Made by a program: the position numbers and the translations under genes. A model generated the notes under the pieces. It searched no databases, was not told the origin of the DNA, and saw only the letters and a program-made list of their open reading frames with translations. 64,000 nt of DNA from Riptortus pedestris (taxonomy: Eukaryota; Arthropoda; Insecta; Hemiptera; Alydidae). The stretch is from contig CM032229.1 of assembly GCA_019009955.1 (NCBI GenBank), positions 76,057,001 to 76,121,000 on the forward strand, given 5' to 3'. Shown one piece after another: positions 10,851 to 23,027 of this stretch (positions are counted from its first letter, which is position 1; every line of letters starts with the position of its first letter).

Positions 10851-12630
10851 TGTTTAAGTAGCTGGATTTTTTAAAACTGCAGAGTATCTCTTAGTAGTCG
10901 GAAAATTCGATTTAAAGTTAGACATAATGAGATTCTCACCAACAATAAATTAAAAAAAAAAAACTGGTTTATTAAGGAAGGGAGGCAAATTGTCCTTAAT
11001 TCGTTAGTTGGAAAGTAAACCACATAGATTATAGTTACATGGCTTTTAGTAAAGTCTTATTCTAGTCATTTTAACTATTTTTTCTTCCTCGTATGCTAAA
11101 TTTGGATGCTGATAAATATGAATATGAATATGCAAGTACTTGAAAATAGGACGGTCAAAAATATTTTCGTTTCAATTGGGTTGAATCGAAAAGTAATACA
11201 TGGCACAATTGTTAAGACCATTCATGATTATCAAAAAGCTGCAATGCATTCTTTTTGTATAATAAAAATTTGATATTTCCTAATCCAAATCGATTATAGA
11301 GCATAAAATATAATTATTTATCTATTATTATTATTATTTTTTTATCAATGAACTTTACTTAATAATACCTTAATCCAAGGAAGTTGTTAGAAAATAGAGC
11401 TACTAAACCTGAAACGCCTATCGGTCTGGCGGGTCATTTAACTCTAGCCTATTTTGAATTTGCTGTTCTCAGGCTACATTTATTTTTGTTTGTTCTGATT
11501 CATGGTAATAACAGTTAGTCATTAATTCTAAATGTTTAATGTTAACTACTAATTTTATATATCATTACAAGCCATAATTATCATTCGAATGCCCAAATTA
11601 TACCAGAAGCCCTCTGATTAATAAAACAATACCATAATTATAAGCAAGTTAAGCATTTTCTTACGCGCAAATAAATAAGTGTATTTATGATAAAGAAATT
11701 TTCTTATCAAAATATTTGATTGAAATATGCGTTTATTTCGATGTAGCCAAATAGTAAAAACCGGCATATTTATAATTTTAAAAAATTATTCATTTTTAAG
11801 AGTATTTCTGTTATTTTCAGCTAAGCTATTTTCATTTTTAACCCAAGAAAGGAAATTTATACTGTTTTATTATTGTAGGTGGAGGATGGAGTGAACACCA
11901 GGAGAAAATATGTCCAGGAATTTGAAATTTACTCCTGAGGGAATATTCGGATGGACAGCAGGCCGGGGGCACCTAAGGGAAAACCCTCTTATTTTTTTTT
12001 TCTTTCGTCTGTGAAGAATATCTATGAAATATTTGGCAAATAACTCGCCTTTTTCCATGAATAAATACATACATTCACTCTTTTATAAAGAAGGAAAATT
12101 TTAGAGAGCTCCTTCTCACACAATGCTTCCTACCTCTAAAAAGGGAAAAAGGAAATAAAAGGTAAAATAAATTTAAGAACACATCCATCTTAAAAATATT
12201 AATTAGAAGCCAATAAAGAAAATATTAGAATATATTTTGTTTTTCATAAACAGATGAAAGTGCTTTTTCATTTAGCTTCTATGTGCCAATGAAAATAGAC
12301 CAAACCCTAACTACTCTAAACATTCGATCACACATTTTAAAAGTTTAATATCCTGTCAATTTATTTCGAATAACATCTGGCACATTTAAAAAAAAATATT
12401 ATTTCTATTACGTTTTACATGTTCATATAATTAATTTTTAATTATTGATAACTATTGATAATTGGTTCTGATGAATCCTAAGTAAACATAATGTTTCCAT
12501 GGTCGCTACTACTAAACCAAACAGCCAAACATTTGTGACAGAAATCACATTTTTGTGTATCACGAACTATTGTACTGTAAATTAATTTACAAACGGGGAA
12601 TAATATTTGTTGATACATTGTTTAATATAC
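10851..12630. other. anonymous AT-rich DNA
   Basis: No gene, RNA or clear repeat is recognised. The frame at 11870-12070 has no motif. Confidence 0.45.
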
Positions 12631-12635
12631 TGTTT

Positions 12636-12752
12636 TTTAGCAGATTAAGCTATTGAGTTATTGACTTACTCATGGCGCATGAAATTTTCGAAAAATGTCG
12701 CATATGCCCATCGATAATACCCAGGAGATAACGGTAATGAGGTTCGTTCAAA

Positions 12753-12809
<57 letters not shown>

Positions 12810-13090
12810 AGATTAAGATGGAAAAATATACTATACCGCTGTAGCGGTTTCAATATTTATCGTATCACTACCAAATTCGATATATTAGCGTTTCATGTAA
12901 AAGTTAAGATCAAGCTCGTTAACAGGGGAGTGGGTTTTGGTGATGAAAAATTTAATATACCTCCGTTATTAATGTCGGTTCAAAAAATTGTACGAATATT
13001 ATTGTAAATGTAATTGCCTATAAATGTTGCTGTGCGCATATTTTCTCTGTCATGATTATTAACGGGGATATTTGAAATATTTAGTTTTAA
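12636..13090 (+). repeat. microsatellite-bearing short element (family M), copy 1
   Basis: It starts with TTTTTAGCAGATTAAGC and continues through CCCAGGAGATAACGGTAATG and GAGGTTCGTTCAAAAT into (TA)n at 12757-12806. Beyond the tract are a degraded GCGGTTTCAATATTT region, CTCGTTAACAGGGGAGTGGG and CTCCGTTATTAATGTCGG. The order of these blocks matches the copies at 54.2-60 kb. The right end is missing or diverged. Confidence 0.65.
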
Positions 13091-13210
13091 ACCAACTCAT
13101 ATCATTTTATCAATAGGTTGTTATAATATGTAGGAATTTATTATAATTTTAAATACCAAACAATTTTTTCAAGAGACCTTTATTTTGCGAGATACATGCA
13201 AATCGCAATG

Positions 13211-13437
13211 TGGGGCTCATGTTGGCCGTGTGGGTTTAGGGGTTGGTCTTAATCTCATATGTTAATCCTAGAGTGGCAGGTTCGATTCCCACCATGGACA
13301 GTAGAAATTTATTTGGTGACGGAATCATTAAATAAATTCCTTAGTCCCACCCTTGCTAGAAAAGGGTGGCTCCCTGTAGATAACCCGTCCCAATTAGCCT
13401 AGATAGCATAAAGTGGGCGTAAATAAATAATAAAAAA
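13211..13437 (+). repeat. tRNA-like SINE, copy 5
   Basis: The head is GGGGCTCATGTTGGCCGTG, the B-box-like motif is GTTCGATTCC and the body is CCCACCCTTGCTAG. The end is GTAAATAAATAATAAAAAAA. Flanking direct repeats AAATCGCAAT and AAATCGTAAT, with one mismatch, support insertion by target-primed retrotransposition. Confidence 0.85.
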
Positions 13438-13537
13438 AATCGTAATATGGTGTCATCAATTAAGGTTTTAAGTTCTTAATTCGAAAATGTTTATTTAATA
13501 TATACCATACTCAATATTTATCAGTTTCAGACAACGC

Positions 13538-13905
13538 ATAATATTTTTTTATTGGCTGAAATCGGATCTGGACCAGTGGGAGTTTAGAGAAGGAGGGATT
13601 TGTAAATTGAAAAAAAAACCTCCGTTGTATTGAGTTGGATTGTAAAATGTTATAGATCCAATATTATTAAACTATTGATCGTCTACAATTGTTGTTCTAT
13701 GCATTTTTTTAGTTAGTTATTTATTTAGTGAATTATTCTATTATTGTCCTTGCCTTCAGCAGTCAGTAAACCCCTTCCACCTACTCATCGGTTTTACATA
13801 GAAACAGTTAATATGAGATGAGATGAAATCAAAAGTGAGTTTTACCAGGACTTGGGAAGTCCGCTTAGTTTACGAGGACCCCCCTTCGTGACAGACTTTT
13901 TATTC
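13538..13905 (+). repeat. family M fragment (right half)
   Basis: GGCTGAAATCGGATCTGGACC, an AGGAGGGATTTG stretch, CAGTAAACCCCTTCCACCTA and a terminal GTCCGCTTAGTTTACGAGG with TTCGTGACAGACTTTTTATT match the right-hand half of family M. The microsatellite half is absent. Confidence 0.5.
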
Positions 13906-15022
13906 GTTCATATTACTGTAATAATAAAATGCGTGAAGTTTTGTGAAAGCAGATATAAAAGTCGAACCGCTGGCATTTAGTATAATTTCATTATTTGCAT
14001 AGCTTGTAAGAGAGAGAGAGAGAGGTTTAAATAATAAAAGAACCAGGTAAGAGAAAGAAAAGTATTAATGTTTTAATTTAATTAAGGAAAGGCTGAAGAT
14101 AAAAACCTGTAGACTTTTGGAATAACAAAGGTTTGAATTAACAGGCTTCTACAACTTCTTTTTAAAGAAGAGAGGGTTGTCACAGTTTACTTACGTCGGG
14201 AAGAGCCATTGTTCAGGCAGCTTACCTGGAAAGACAAAAAATAATTAATTAAAGAAGCTAATTTAAAAATTCCGTAATTAGGCGGAGCAATAAAAATGTA
14301 AATATCAACAAAATTATCTCTCCTTTGTAAACAAATGTATTCGTCTTGTTAAGGACATTTAGAAAAAAGATGTCATTAAGGAATTTATACATAATTAAGA
14401 TGTTTATTAATAGCATTCTTATAACATTATTTCTACGCTTACAATTGAATGTTAACAAAAGATACAAATATTTTAGCGGCTTAGTTCGGAACAACTGTCT
14501 TCACAAGAGCAATTTAAATATGAGTATAAGAGGGCTTCTTTAAAATTAATGTAATTATTAAAACATGAAGGTGGGTAGATGAATTATAGAATATTGTGCT
14601 AAATCTAAGGCTGGGGCTGATGACGCAATATCATATTTCATACCCTATTTCTCTCTTAATTAGAAGTAATCTTTGACTTGAAATTTAAATTCGATATGAG
14701 ATGTTAATTAATATAATAACCAAAATTGAATATCTAAGATTGTGGTATTTGTGAAGGTTGAGAACCCATTAACAATTAAAATAATTACATTATTATTTGA
14801 GTTAGAGAAAGCTGTATATTGCAGCAATTGTAAAGCACTGCTTTATTAACAAGATCGCTTATATTACTCACAATGGAGCAGAACTTTGCTGCTGAACACT
14901 TTAGTCCTTTCCTAAACTGATCTGTTATTTCGAACGTCAACTAACTTGATTTTTAGTTTTGCATATGAAGTTTTAATATTGAGTTGGTTATGTTAAAAAA
15001 CAAAATTGCGGTTGCTAGAAAG

Positions 15023-15026
<4 letters not shown>
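13906..15026. other. anonymous AT-rich DNA
   Basis: No gene is recognised. The antisense pair of frames at 14258-14494 and 14346-14543 is low-complexity and shows no motif. Confidence 0.45.
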
Positions 15027-15027
<1 letters not shown>

Positions 15028-15082
<55 letters not shown>

Positions 15083-15173
15083 GGGATTGATGGACATTTC
15101 AAAAGTTTTTCCAAGTGCCAGATATGAAAAAGACCTCAATAGCTGATTTCATTTAAGAATAGTTTCCTAAAAC
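15028..15173 (-). repeat. family M fragment with (TA)n(GA)n
   Basis: (TA)n at about 15028-15069 and a short (GA)n are followed by GATTGATGGACATTTCAAAAG, GACCTCAATAGCTGATTTCA and a decayed palindrome ending TTTCCTAAAAC. This is the palindrome-end half of family M in reverse orientation. Confidence 0.55.
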
Positions 15174-18100
15174 ATGAATAAGCAAGATTGCTGATATAAA
15201 AGAACAATTTATTACATGTTTTAGGCACCCAGCTTAATGTACAGTAGTTATATATCTCAAATAATAAGCAACAAACACTCTTTTCATTACCATTCACGTT
15301 TTGTACATGAAATCAAAGACAACGAGGTCATTGTAAGAACTATTTATTTCAGAAATTCATCTGGCGATGATTATGTTTGTAATTAATGTACTAAAAGTCG
15401 TTTTCAAAATGTATAAAGTTCATTGAGCTATAATCAAAAAGTATGAAATACCGTCGTCTGTACATAGAATGTTCTTTACTTTCTGTGCTAAATTAGTTCT
15501 GTTTTACGATTAAATAAATGATAATGCACGACTGAAAAACAAAGAAGTATTTCCTCAAGAATTACCATTCAAGACATTAAGAGTACATCGCATTGTTCGT
15601 TAAAGAAATCATGTAAGTAAATTTATTGTTTTTTAGTATTTTGACAATCAGTCCCTACAACAGACTGCGACAGAGAAGGATGTTAAACTAATCTCCAAGC
15701 GGCTTTAGAGCCAGATAGATATATTGGTACCATGTTAAAACGTTGCCTGTAATTGCAGGCAAATAAAACTTCATGGAGTAGTTGTGGAACAACTGATCTG
15801 TTATTGATTCTCTTCATTCAGGAAATAATATGATAGACATGTGATTCGCCTCATGAACAAGGGTCCTCAATGGATTTGACAGACGGATAAGTGGGCTGTC
15901 AGATGACTGATAGTTGAGGCCGTCTCTAGGATTCAATAATTCCACGGCACAGGTACATATTTTCAGAGGAATTTTCTCAAAGTCGCCTAAAAGGAAACTA
16001 TTTATACATTATTTTTTTCTGTTTAATCATTAATTCAGACAATGTACTGAATTACAAAAGGAAAAAAAAACAGTTTTATACTGTTTTGCATTCTCTTTTT
16101 TTTCTTTTAATGTTAATGAGTTATGGCTAACTATTAGCTTTTAGACCTGCCGCGTAAAATAATCTTCTTTTATTAGACTACAATTAATAGAAATGAAAGC
16201 ACATTTTCATATTTTACTGTTCGCTTTTTTTTCTTTTTATTTTAGGAATTTTAAAACCAACGGTACCCTGACATTCGCTAAATATACCTCTGTAATTTCA
16301 ACCCTCGTAGAAATTCAAAATCGAGTCTTATCTATCAACGGAATACCACTGTAACTACTATACTCCTCCCAATTTTTTTTTTCTGAAATTCGGTCTGCTT
16401 GTTATATTTAAAAGAAAGTATTTCATTTTTATTATTCTGAGCTCAACTATTCCTGTTTTCAAAAACTCATCGTTTTCATTTGAGTTCAAAAAAGCTCGTC
16501 ATAAGATTAATATTTAGATATTTAGACTTGGTGCAATTCTTATTCCATTTCTCTGATTTTTTTCCTCTTATAATTTTGATTATTTTCTATTTTGTGACAG
16601 CATTACATGAATTTCTCCTCTTTTTTTTTTTATGATCGTAATTAAGCTATCATACATTCTTAGAACGGACAATGTTCAGAATGCCGCACAGCTAATATTT
16701 TATATTCTCTAAATATTAGTGAATGTCAAGTAAGATTTACCGTTTATTTTAGTTTTTTTTTTAGTCCGCATTATACTTGGTCCTCATTTGTAATACATGG
16801 GACTAATCTTAATAGTCATGAAATGAGCGTAACTAACTTTAACAAGCCTATTACTGCCTCTAACACAACACTGTATCATTCATGGTATATTTAATACAGG
16901 AATGGACCTAATTAATGATGGTAAGAATTTTAATAAGTAGAATGTGATATTCTGATGTGAGCTTGATGCTCGATATAGAAGGTCCTACTGAGTAATACTA
17001 TACATAAAGGCACCGTTGTGCTAAAATAAAACTGTTTCAATCCAAATTGTAGAGACATTAGTCTATTTTTATTCTTCTGTACAACCGTTTATAGAATGAA
17101 ACAGAAGTGTCAGAAGAATTGAACTCAATCAGAAAAAAAAGTAACTTTAAACTTAAGATTTTTCTCTTATAAAATAGAAACCGAACGAAAATATTGGATG
17201 GCAAATTTGAAAATGAGATACAAAACTCCGAGAAACTAATCCGCCCAACAAACGTAAAGAAGCAGAGTTCGAAAATTCCATCAAAAGTTGCCGCTATTTT
17301 TAACAATTTGAACGAACTAGCAAGGGGTGTTCCTTGCATTATTCTTTCCGGGCATTTACTCTCCTACTTAAATATACTTTTAACCATCCTTAAACTTCCT
17401 CGCTTCCTGAGTTCTTTTCTTATTAAGAATATTTTAGACATACTTATTTCACACTAAGAACTGAGAATTTTATTTGGCATGGGCTTTTTTTATGTGTACA
17501 GAACTTGGCTAATCTAAAACTAATGTTAAAATAACATTCAGGAATATTATAAGCCTGTCAGAATTTAAAATAAGGAGATAATTTTGGCCTAAGTACCGAG
17601 AGTAATTGTACAAAACACTAAGACCAATGAGTCACTACAGCACCAAATAATAATTTGGTGGAATGGGCAAAGCTGAAAGAAATGATTGCTTTGTGAGTCA
17701 TGGGCTGCTTTCAGCCCCAGCGGCTTATGCATAGATAGAAAGGAATAAAATAGTCTAGAAAACTTAAATTTTCTAAATTTCAGCAAACATTCTTCACAGT
17801 CTTCTGAGTGAGATCAATGAATAACAGAGACATTTAACCCGCCGGATCATACATTTTTTAGAATTGACTGCCGAAATAAGCCTAGAATGGTCATATTGAA
17901 GAATTAAGTGAGGAACAACAATCGCATTGTTTTTAATAAAATGTGTTTACAAAATCTCCTAATGGATACTCTGTGACTTACATACTATGGTCTTTTCAAT
18001 AGGAGATTAACTTATGGAGATATGTATTAGGGTTACCAAAGAAATCATATTTTAATATTTAATTTGCAGAAGAGAGCAATAAGATTTATATTCGACTGAA

Positions 18101-18944
18101 AATCGTTAGACTCCTTTCAGTCACACTTAACGTAATAATGACTTTTCCTTCATTATATATGTATCAAACAATATTGTTTGGGAGACAAAACATTAACTGG
18201 TTTTACAGAAAGAGAATTACACAATCACAAAAAAAGTCACAAGAATATGCTTCAAGCCCTCAACCACAAGCATAAATATTTCGAGAAAAGCGAATCAATT
18301 TCCGGAGTAAAGCTCTTTAGCGCTGTGCCCGAATGAGTTAAATCTATTTAAAACTACTCTTTGCTCAAAAGTTAATTAAAGAACTTCATGTCTGAAGAAC
18401 GCTTTTATACACAAGATGAATATTATCATCAATTTTCAATTATTAATTAAAAGTACAGAATATTTGCTATAAAAATAGGACAAACCTGATTTATCATCAG
18501 GCACATTATCTTTATGTCAAAAATTTTGGGCATGAAATGCATTTTTATTTATTTTGGCATAGTCAACACTAAAACCTTTATCAGTGACTGGAAAAATCCC
18601 TGGATTATTCATTGATATCACTCTAAATTAACCTGAACCTGAGTTATAAAACATAATGCAATCTTCGATATTGCGCTATTAGAGTAATCCTAGAACTATA
18701 CTTTTCGGATAATAATCCACCCTGCAAGCTATTTCAGCTTTGTATATCTTTACATCTAGAAATGGGAAAAAAGTGCCCTCAAGGTGAAAAGGGAAAAAAA
18801 AACACATGCTGAATGTTCGCTTCGTTTGGCAAAAGGCTCTTCCAACTCTTGCATCTTTTCCATTACTAAAAGAAGTATTTCTTACTTCCTTCTATCTTCG
18901 CAGAAATATTAATCCCATTAATGTAATAAGTTATGAATCAGTAA
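15174..18944. other. anonymous AT-rich DNA
   Basis: Nothing recognisable is present apart from poly(T) and poly(A) runs. The overlapping frames at 17058-17339 (-) and 17194-17457 (+) are antisense shadows of each other without a motif. The frame at 17589-17786 (-) is likewise unsupported. Confidence 0.45.
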
Positions 18945-18971
18945 CATGAATATTGTATTGGAATCACATGT

Positions 18972-19009
18972 ACACACACACACACACACACGCAAACACA
19001 GACCTATAT

Positions 19010-19107
<98 letters not shown>

Positions 19108-19110
19108 GAG
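18972..19110. repeat. compound microsatellite (CA)n...(TA)n(GA)n
   Basis: (CA)n at about 18972-18991, (TA)n at about 19012-19068 and (GA)n at about 19069-19110 occur in succession. The two overlapping frames that cross it encode only repeats such as IYIYIY and ERERER. Confidence 0.95.
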
Positions 19111-20830
19111 ATTTATTTGCTTGGAAAATTTCATGAGGAAATATTTTGTTTAGAATTATCATGGGAATGCTAATGGGAAATTTACGCTAGCGGACTAAGA
19201 ATTTGTCATAGAGACGTTGTTTGGCAATTGATCTCGCCATGACGAATTAAAATTTCTTTTTCTCTAGAAAACCCATATTTTTTGCAATGATTTTATGGCT
19301 AACCTTAATTTTTAATGCAACACAGACGTATTATTGTAGTACGTTGTAACAGTACGTTAATTGATTCCTCCAAAGCAAGTTTAAAGGTTATTCTTTTACA
19401 TAATGGAAATGATCTCCCTTTGATACTTTGAACTAACATGAACGAATCTTACGAGAATATGCAGTTACTTTAGAAACCATTCACTACGGAAAATTTTTGA
19501 TTACTCAAAAGTAATTACAATTTGCAGCTTGCCTACTAGAATATTGTCGCGCTTCATGTGCGTGTTTGATAGAACACTGTTGAAACAGAAAAAATCATTA
19601 CTTGAAAAAAGATTGGTCAGAATGCACTCGTTCCTCGATTAAAAAATGTCCTTTTTCAGGCTATGGTATATCCGAAAAATGCCACCTCTGCCATAGAAAT
19701 TTTTATTGGCCTCAGATAAGGGAAGCGCTAAAGAATTCGCAATTTCAACGTAAATCGAGCTCAACAAAAAAAAAACTGAAGTTGTACATTTCCTAGGAAA
19801 TATCTTGACTGAAAATATTGGTACCTGGTAAATAATCTAATGAAATCGCAACTAAAAATAGCCTGGAATATGCTTTTAAAAATTATTTTCCTCGACTCAA
19901 ATCTGGACTTTTTCCCATGAAACCTCGGCGCCGTTGAAAAACACGGTGAGTGTTTCCACCAGGATATTGTACAGATGGAATAACAGTTCCAAGGAAACTT
20001 CAGCAACATGTTAGTGGATTACTACTGGACACTGAAAAGAGACTTATCAGATGCTAAATATTCTAGAAACTAAGTACCCATTTGTTTACATATTTATTCT
20101 CTAGAACCCTCTTGAACGTAAATTCAATCCGGTTGTCTTAAGGAAACTATACGTGATAGAAACCACCTGATCCCAAACCGGAATCAGCACGAATCATGCC
20201 CCTAGGATCACCCAACAACATGTACAGGAAAAATAATTGTTTTTGTAGACTATTGTTAATGGAGACTGTCAACCAAGAGCTATTATTTGCTATTAGATAA
20301 GTGAAAACTTGAAACATCAGAACACGTTATATGCAACCAAAAACCCCAGATGTATGAATTTATTGAAACTTTTTATAAAAAGCCTTAAAGCCAGGGTTAT
20401 TTTGTGTAATTATAGTTGTTAATCTTGTAGTTATGAAATCAAAAAGCATATTCTAAAGGTAGCTCCCAAAAAAAATTTTGATTTTGAAATTTAATGACAG
20501 AAAAGGATAAATCGGTTTTTCGGATAAGCATTTAATTAAAATTTAAAAAAAAATATGTTTGAATTATTATTTTTTCGTGCTTATTCAATAGTTATTGGAA
20601 CTATTGTAATATAAAACTTTTGACCAGAGCTTTTTAGGAGCAATTAAAATTAACAGTTGCTGTCAAGTTATATTGTCATATTTTGAATAGATGACCAAAA
20701 TGCCTTGGCACTTTTCAGAGACATACATACTTCTCATGTATTCATCGGGTTTTAAGGTTTTCTCTTCAGAAGATTTGATACAGTGCTTTAGTTTATTACT
20801 AAATCACGAAATAAACCCACCGAGGGAAAA
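19111..20830. other. anonymous DNA
   Basis: No gene or repeat family is recognised. The short frames at 19602-19796 (+) and 19761-20009 (-) show no motif. Confidence 0.45.
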
Positions 20831-20833
20831 GAA

Positions 20834-20893
20834 GTGTGTGTGTGTGTGTGTGTGTGTGTGAGTGCGAGTGAGAGAGAGAGAGTGAGGGAGGGG
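20834..20893. repeat. (TG)n and GA-rich microsatellite
   Basis: (TG)n at about 20834-20860 is followed by a GAGTGAGAGAGAGAG-type purine tract. The two minus-strand frames at 20788-21110 owe their open length largely to this repeat. Confidence 0.9.
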
Positions 20894-22410
20894 GTGAAAA
20901 TGGACAGTATAGGTCTGAAAATAGGCCCAAGCCACCCCCACAACAGAAGCAATATATCAAGCTGAAGCCCAACAAGCCACCCCCATCTATCGGAGCAGCA
21001 CATAAGTCATCCACGGCAAAACGTATTACTTCTAGAGCTAAGTTCTCCTTCTCTCTTGCCATTCCCATAGCAACCATACATAATGCATTAGTCATAGCAG
21101 CAGCAGCCATACCTACACTCCTAGATTATTCATAATCTCTCTTGTATTATAATTAATTGTCCTGTTCATCTCGTTGCCCAAGAACGTTTGCTTATTATTC
21201 ATAAAAATGCGATGAATATTTCATTGCGTTGAAAAAAAGTGGTTTTGAAACGTGTCAATAAAGTTGAAAACTTGACAAGGAATGACACATATCTAGTATA
21301 CCTATAAATGTTTCAGAAACTCGAGTTCACCTAGTTTGGTCAACTCCAGAACCATGCAAGAAATTACTGAATCAAATTTCTTCACCATATCTTCGAGCAG
21401 CACTCTACTTCACGTCACTAAAAAAGAACAACACATATTTGATCATCGCTTTGCCTGATTTTTGGAAATTGAGGCTGGAACTACATCAATTTGAAGAAAC
21501 TCCTGTTGACTGAGGGGATATCTTTTCATAGCAATTTCCAAAGTTGATTTAAAACTAACGAGTGTTGAGGGCAGATTAGATAAAAATTATAGCAAAATAC
21601 AGACGTCTAAATACCATCTAGCGTCCGTCACCTTTCATAACTTTTAAAATTGATAAAGAATTGAAAAAAATATCTTTTGTTGAGAAGAAAATTTGAACCG
21701 TTCTTAGCATAGTAGGCAACATTGACAAATAGATCTTGATTCCAGGTGAGACAGATATACCAGTTTTCTCTCATAATTAAAATTAGTATAAAAGAATTAC
21801 TTGCTTTTAATTCAAATATCTTCATTTGCCTTGATGTAATCATAATGGTTCGACTTAGTGTGCATATTAGTTCTAATTACAGGAAAAAGTAAAATATAAT
21901 AAATTATGTATGAGTTAATAAGTACATATATCGCACAAAACTTTCACTTAATATAAAAAAGTACTTATTCATTTCAGAATCTTTCTGAGAGTAAGGGAGT
22001 GTGGCTTTTAGGAAGCGGTTTATTATTGAAGATGGGGAGAAGGCAGTGTCGGTAAGACGATTCTCCAGCACTCTGTTGATGTAAAGCCTCGATTAGGGCG
22101 CTGCCTAGTGGCCTGTGGAAATAGCTCTAATGAACGGAGTGCTCCATCTCTCTCTACCTCCTAACCCACGCAATCACTTTCACTTTTAATGACCCTTTAT
22201 CTGTTGATAAGAAATTAAGATTCTTACTTAAGGAAAATAGGAAAAGGGGGGGGGGCTGACTATTTTTACAAGAATTTGGAGGAAATAATAGTTGACTTTC
22301 CGAGTTAATAAGATAAAAAAAATTTATAAATAGCTTATCGGGTAGTTATTATTCGAACAATTATAGTTCTATGAGCACTACGATTAAAAATCTGAGGCAT
22401 CACAATTTTA
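20894..22410. other. anonymous DNA
   Basis: No gene is recognised, and no frame has a supportable domain. Confidence 0.45.
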
Positions 22411-22411
22411 A

Positions 22412-22731
22412 AAAGTTAATATGAGATGAGTAGGAGTGGGGCTTTATTGAGGACCGAAAACTAAAAAAGTGCAATATCTCAGTTAATAATCAAGATAATG
22501 AAAAAAATGTACAGAACATTACATTTGCATTAAGATTAGTTCTATACAATTTTTCGATCCGACGCTTAATAATGGAGATATTAAGGGTTATCGAAATTTT
22601 CCTCCTCTAAACCCCCCCCCTCCTTGTCCGATTTCAGTCGTTAACGAACTTGATATTTCGTTTTGTTGCGATTATATATCAAGTTTGATAACGATAAGTC
22701 AAAAATTGCGAGCGCTAGAGTGGTAACAGAA

Positions 22732-22805
<74 letters not shown>

Positions 22806-22937
22806 TTGAACAGACCTCATTTTCGACATCTCCTGGGTAGGATCGATGGAAATTTGAAGAAAAATTTCGAAAATCGCGTCATGAGTACGACCTCAATAGC
22901 TGATTTCCCTTAAGGGAAATCTGCTAAAACTACCATA
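22412..22937 (-). repeat. family M, copy with (TG)n(TA)n core
   Basis: The block order is ATATGAGATGAGTAGGAGTG, TCGATCCGACGCTTAATAAT, TCCGATTTCAGTCGTTAACG, (TG)n at about 22734-22768, (TA)n at about 22769-22802, CTCCTGGGTAGGATCGATGG, and GATTTCCCTTAAGGGAAATC followed by TGCTAAAA. The core is (TG)n(TA)n rather than (TA)n alone. It lies only about 90 bp from the Merlin element. Confidence 0.75.
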
Positions 22938-23019
22938 TGATTTGAGAGTCGTTTAATAATTATTTCCTGAAAATTATCGGTCGTGTGTAATATGATGCAG
23001 GAAATTCTGGACAGATATT

Positions 23020-23027
23020 GAGTTAAG
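23020..23027. repeat. Merlin target-site duplication, left
   Basis: GAGTTAAG here is matched by GAGTTAAA at 24208-24215, 7 of 8 bases. Merlin elements typically make 8-9 bp duplications. Confidence 0.75.

Noticed and set aside
18946..19173. Frames with THTHTH, IYIYIY and ERERER runs
   Set aside because: They are encoded entirely by the compound microsatellite. The same applies to frames at 12650-12853, 22641-22829, 26296-26583, 42428-42664, 51168-51490, 54278-54680 and 56937-57134.
20799..21110. 103-codon minus-strand frame that begins with an Ala/Met-rich stretch
   Set aside because: Its length depends on the (TG)n/GA repeat and it shows no domain. A competing frame overlaps it in another register.
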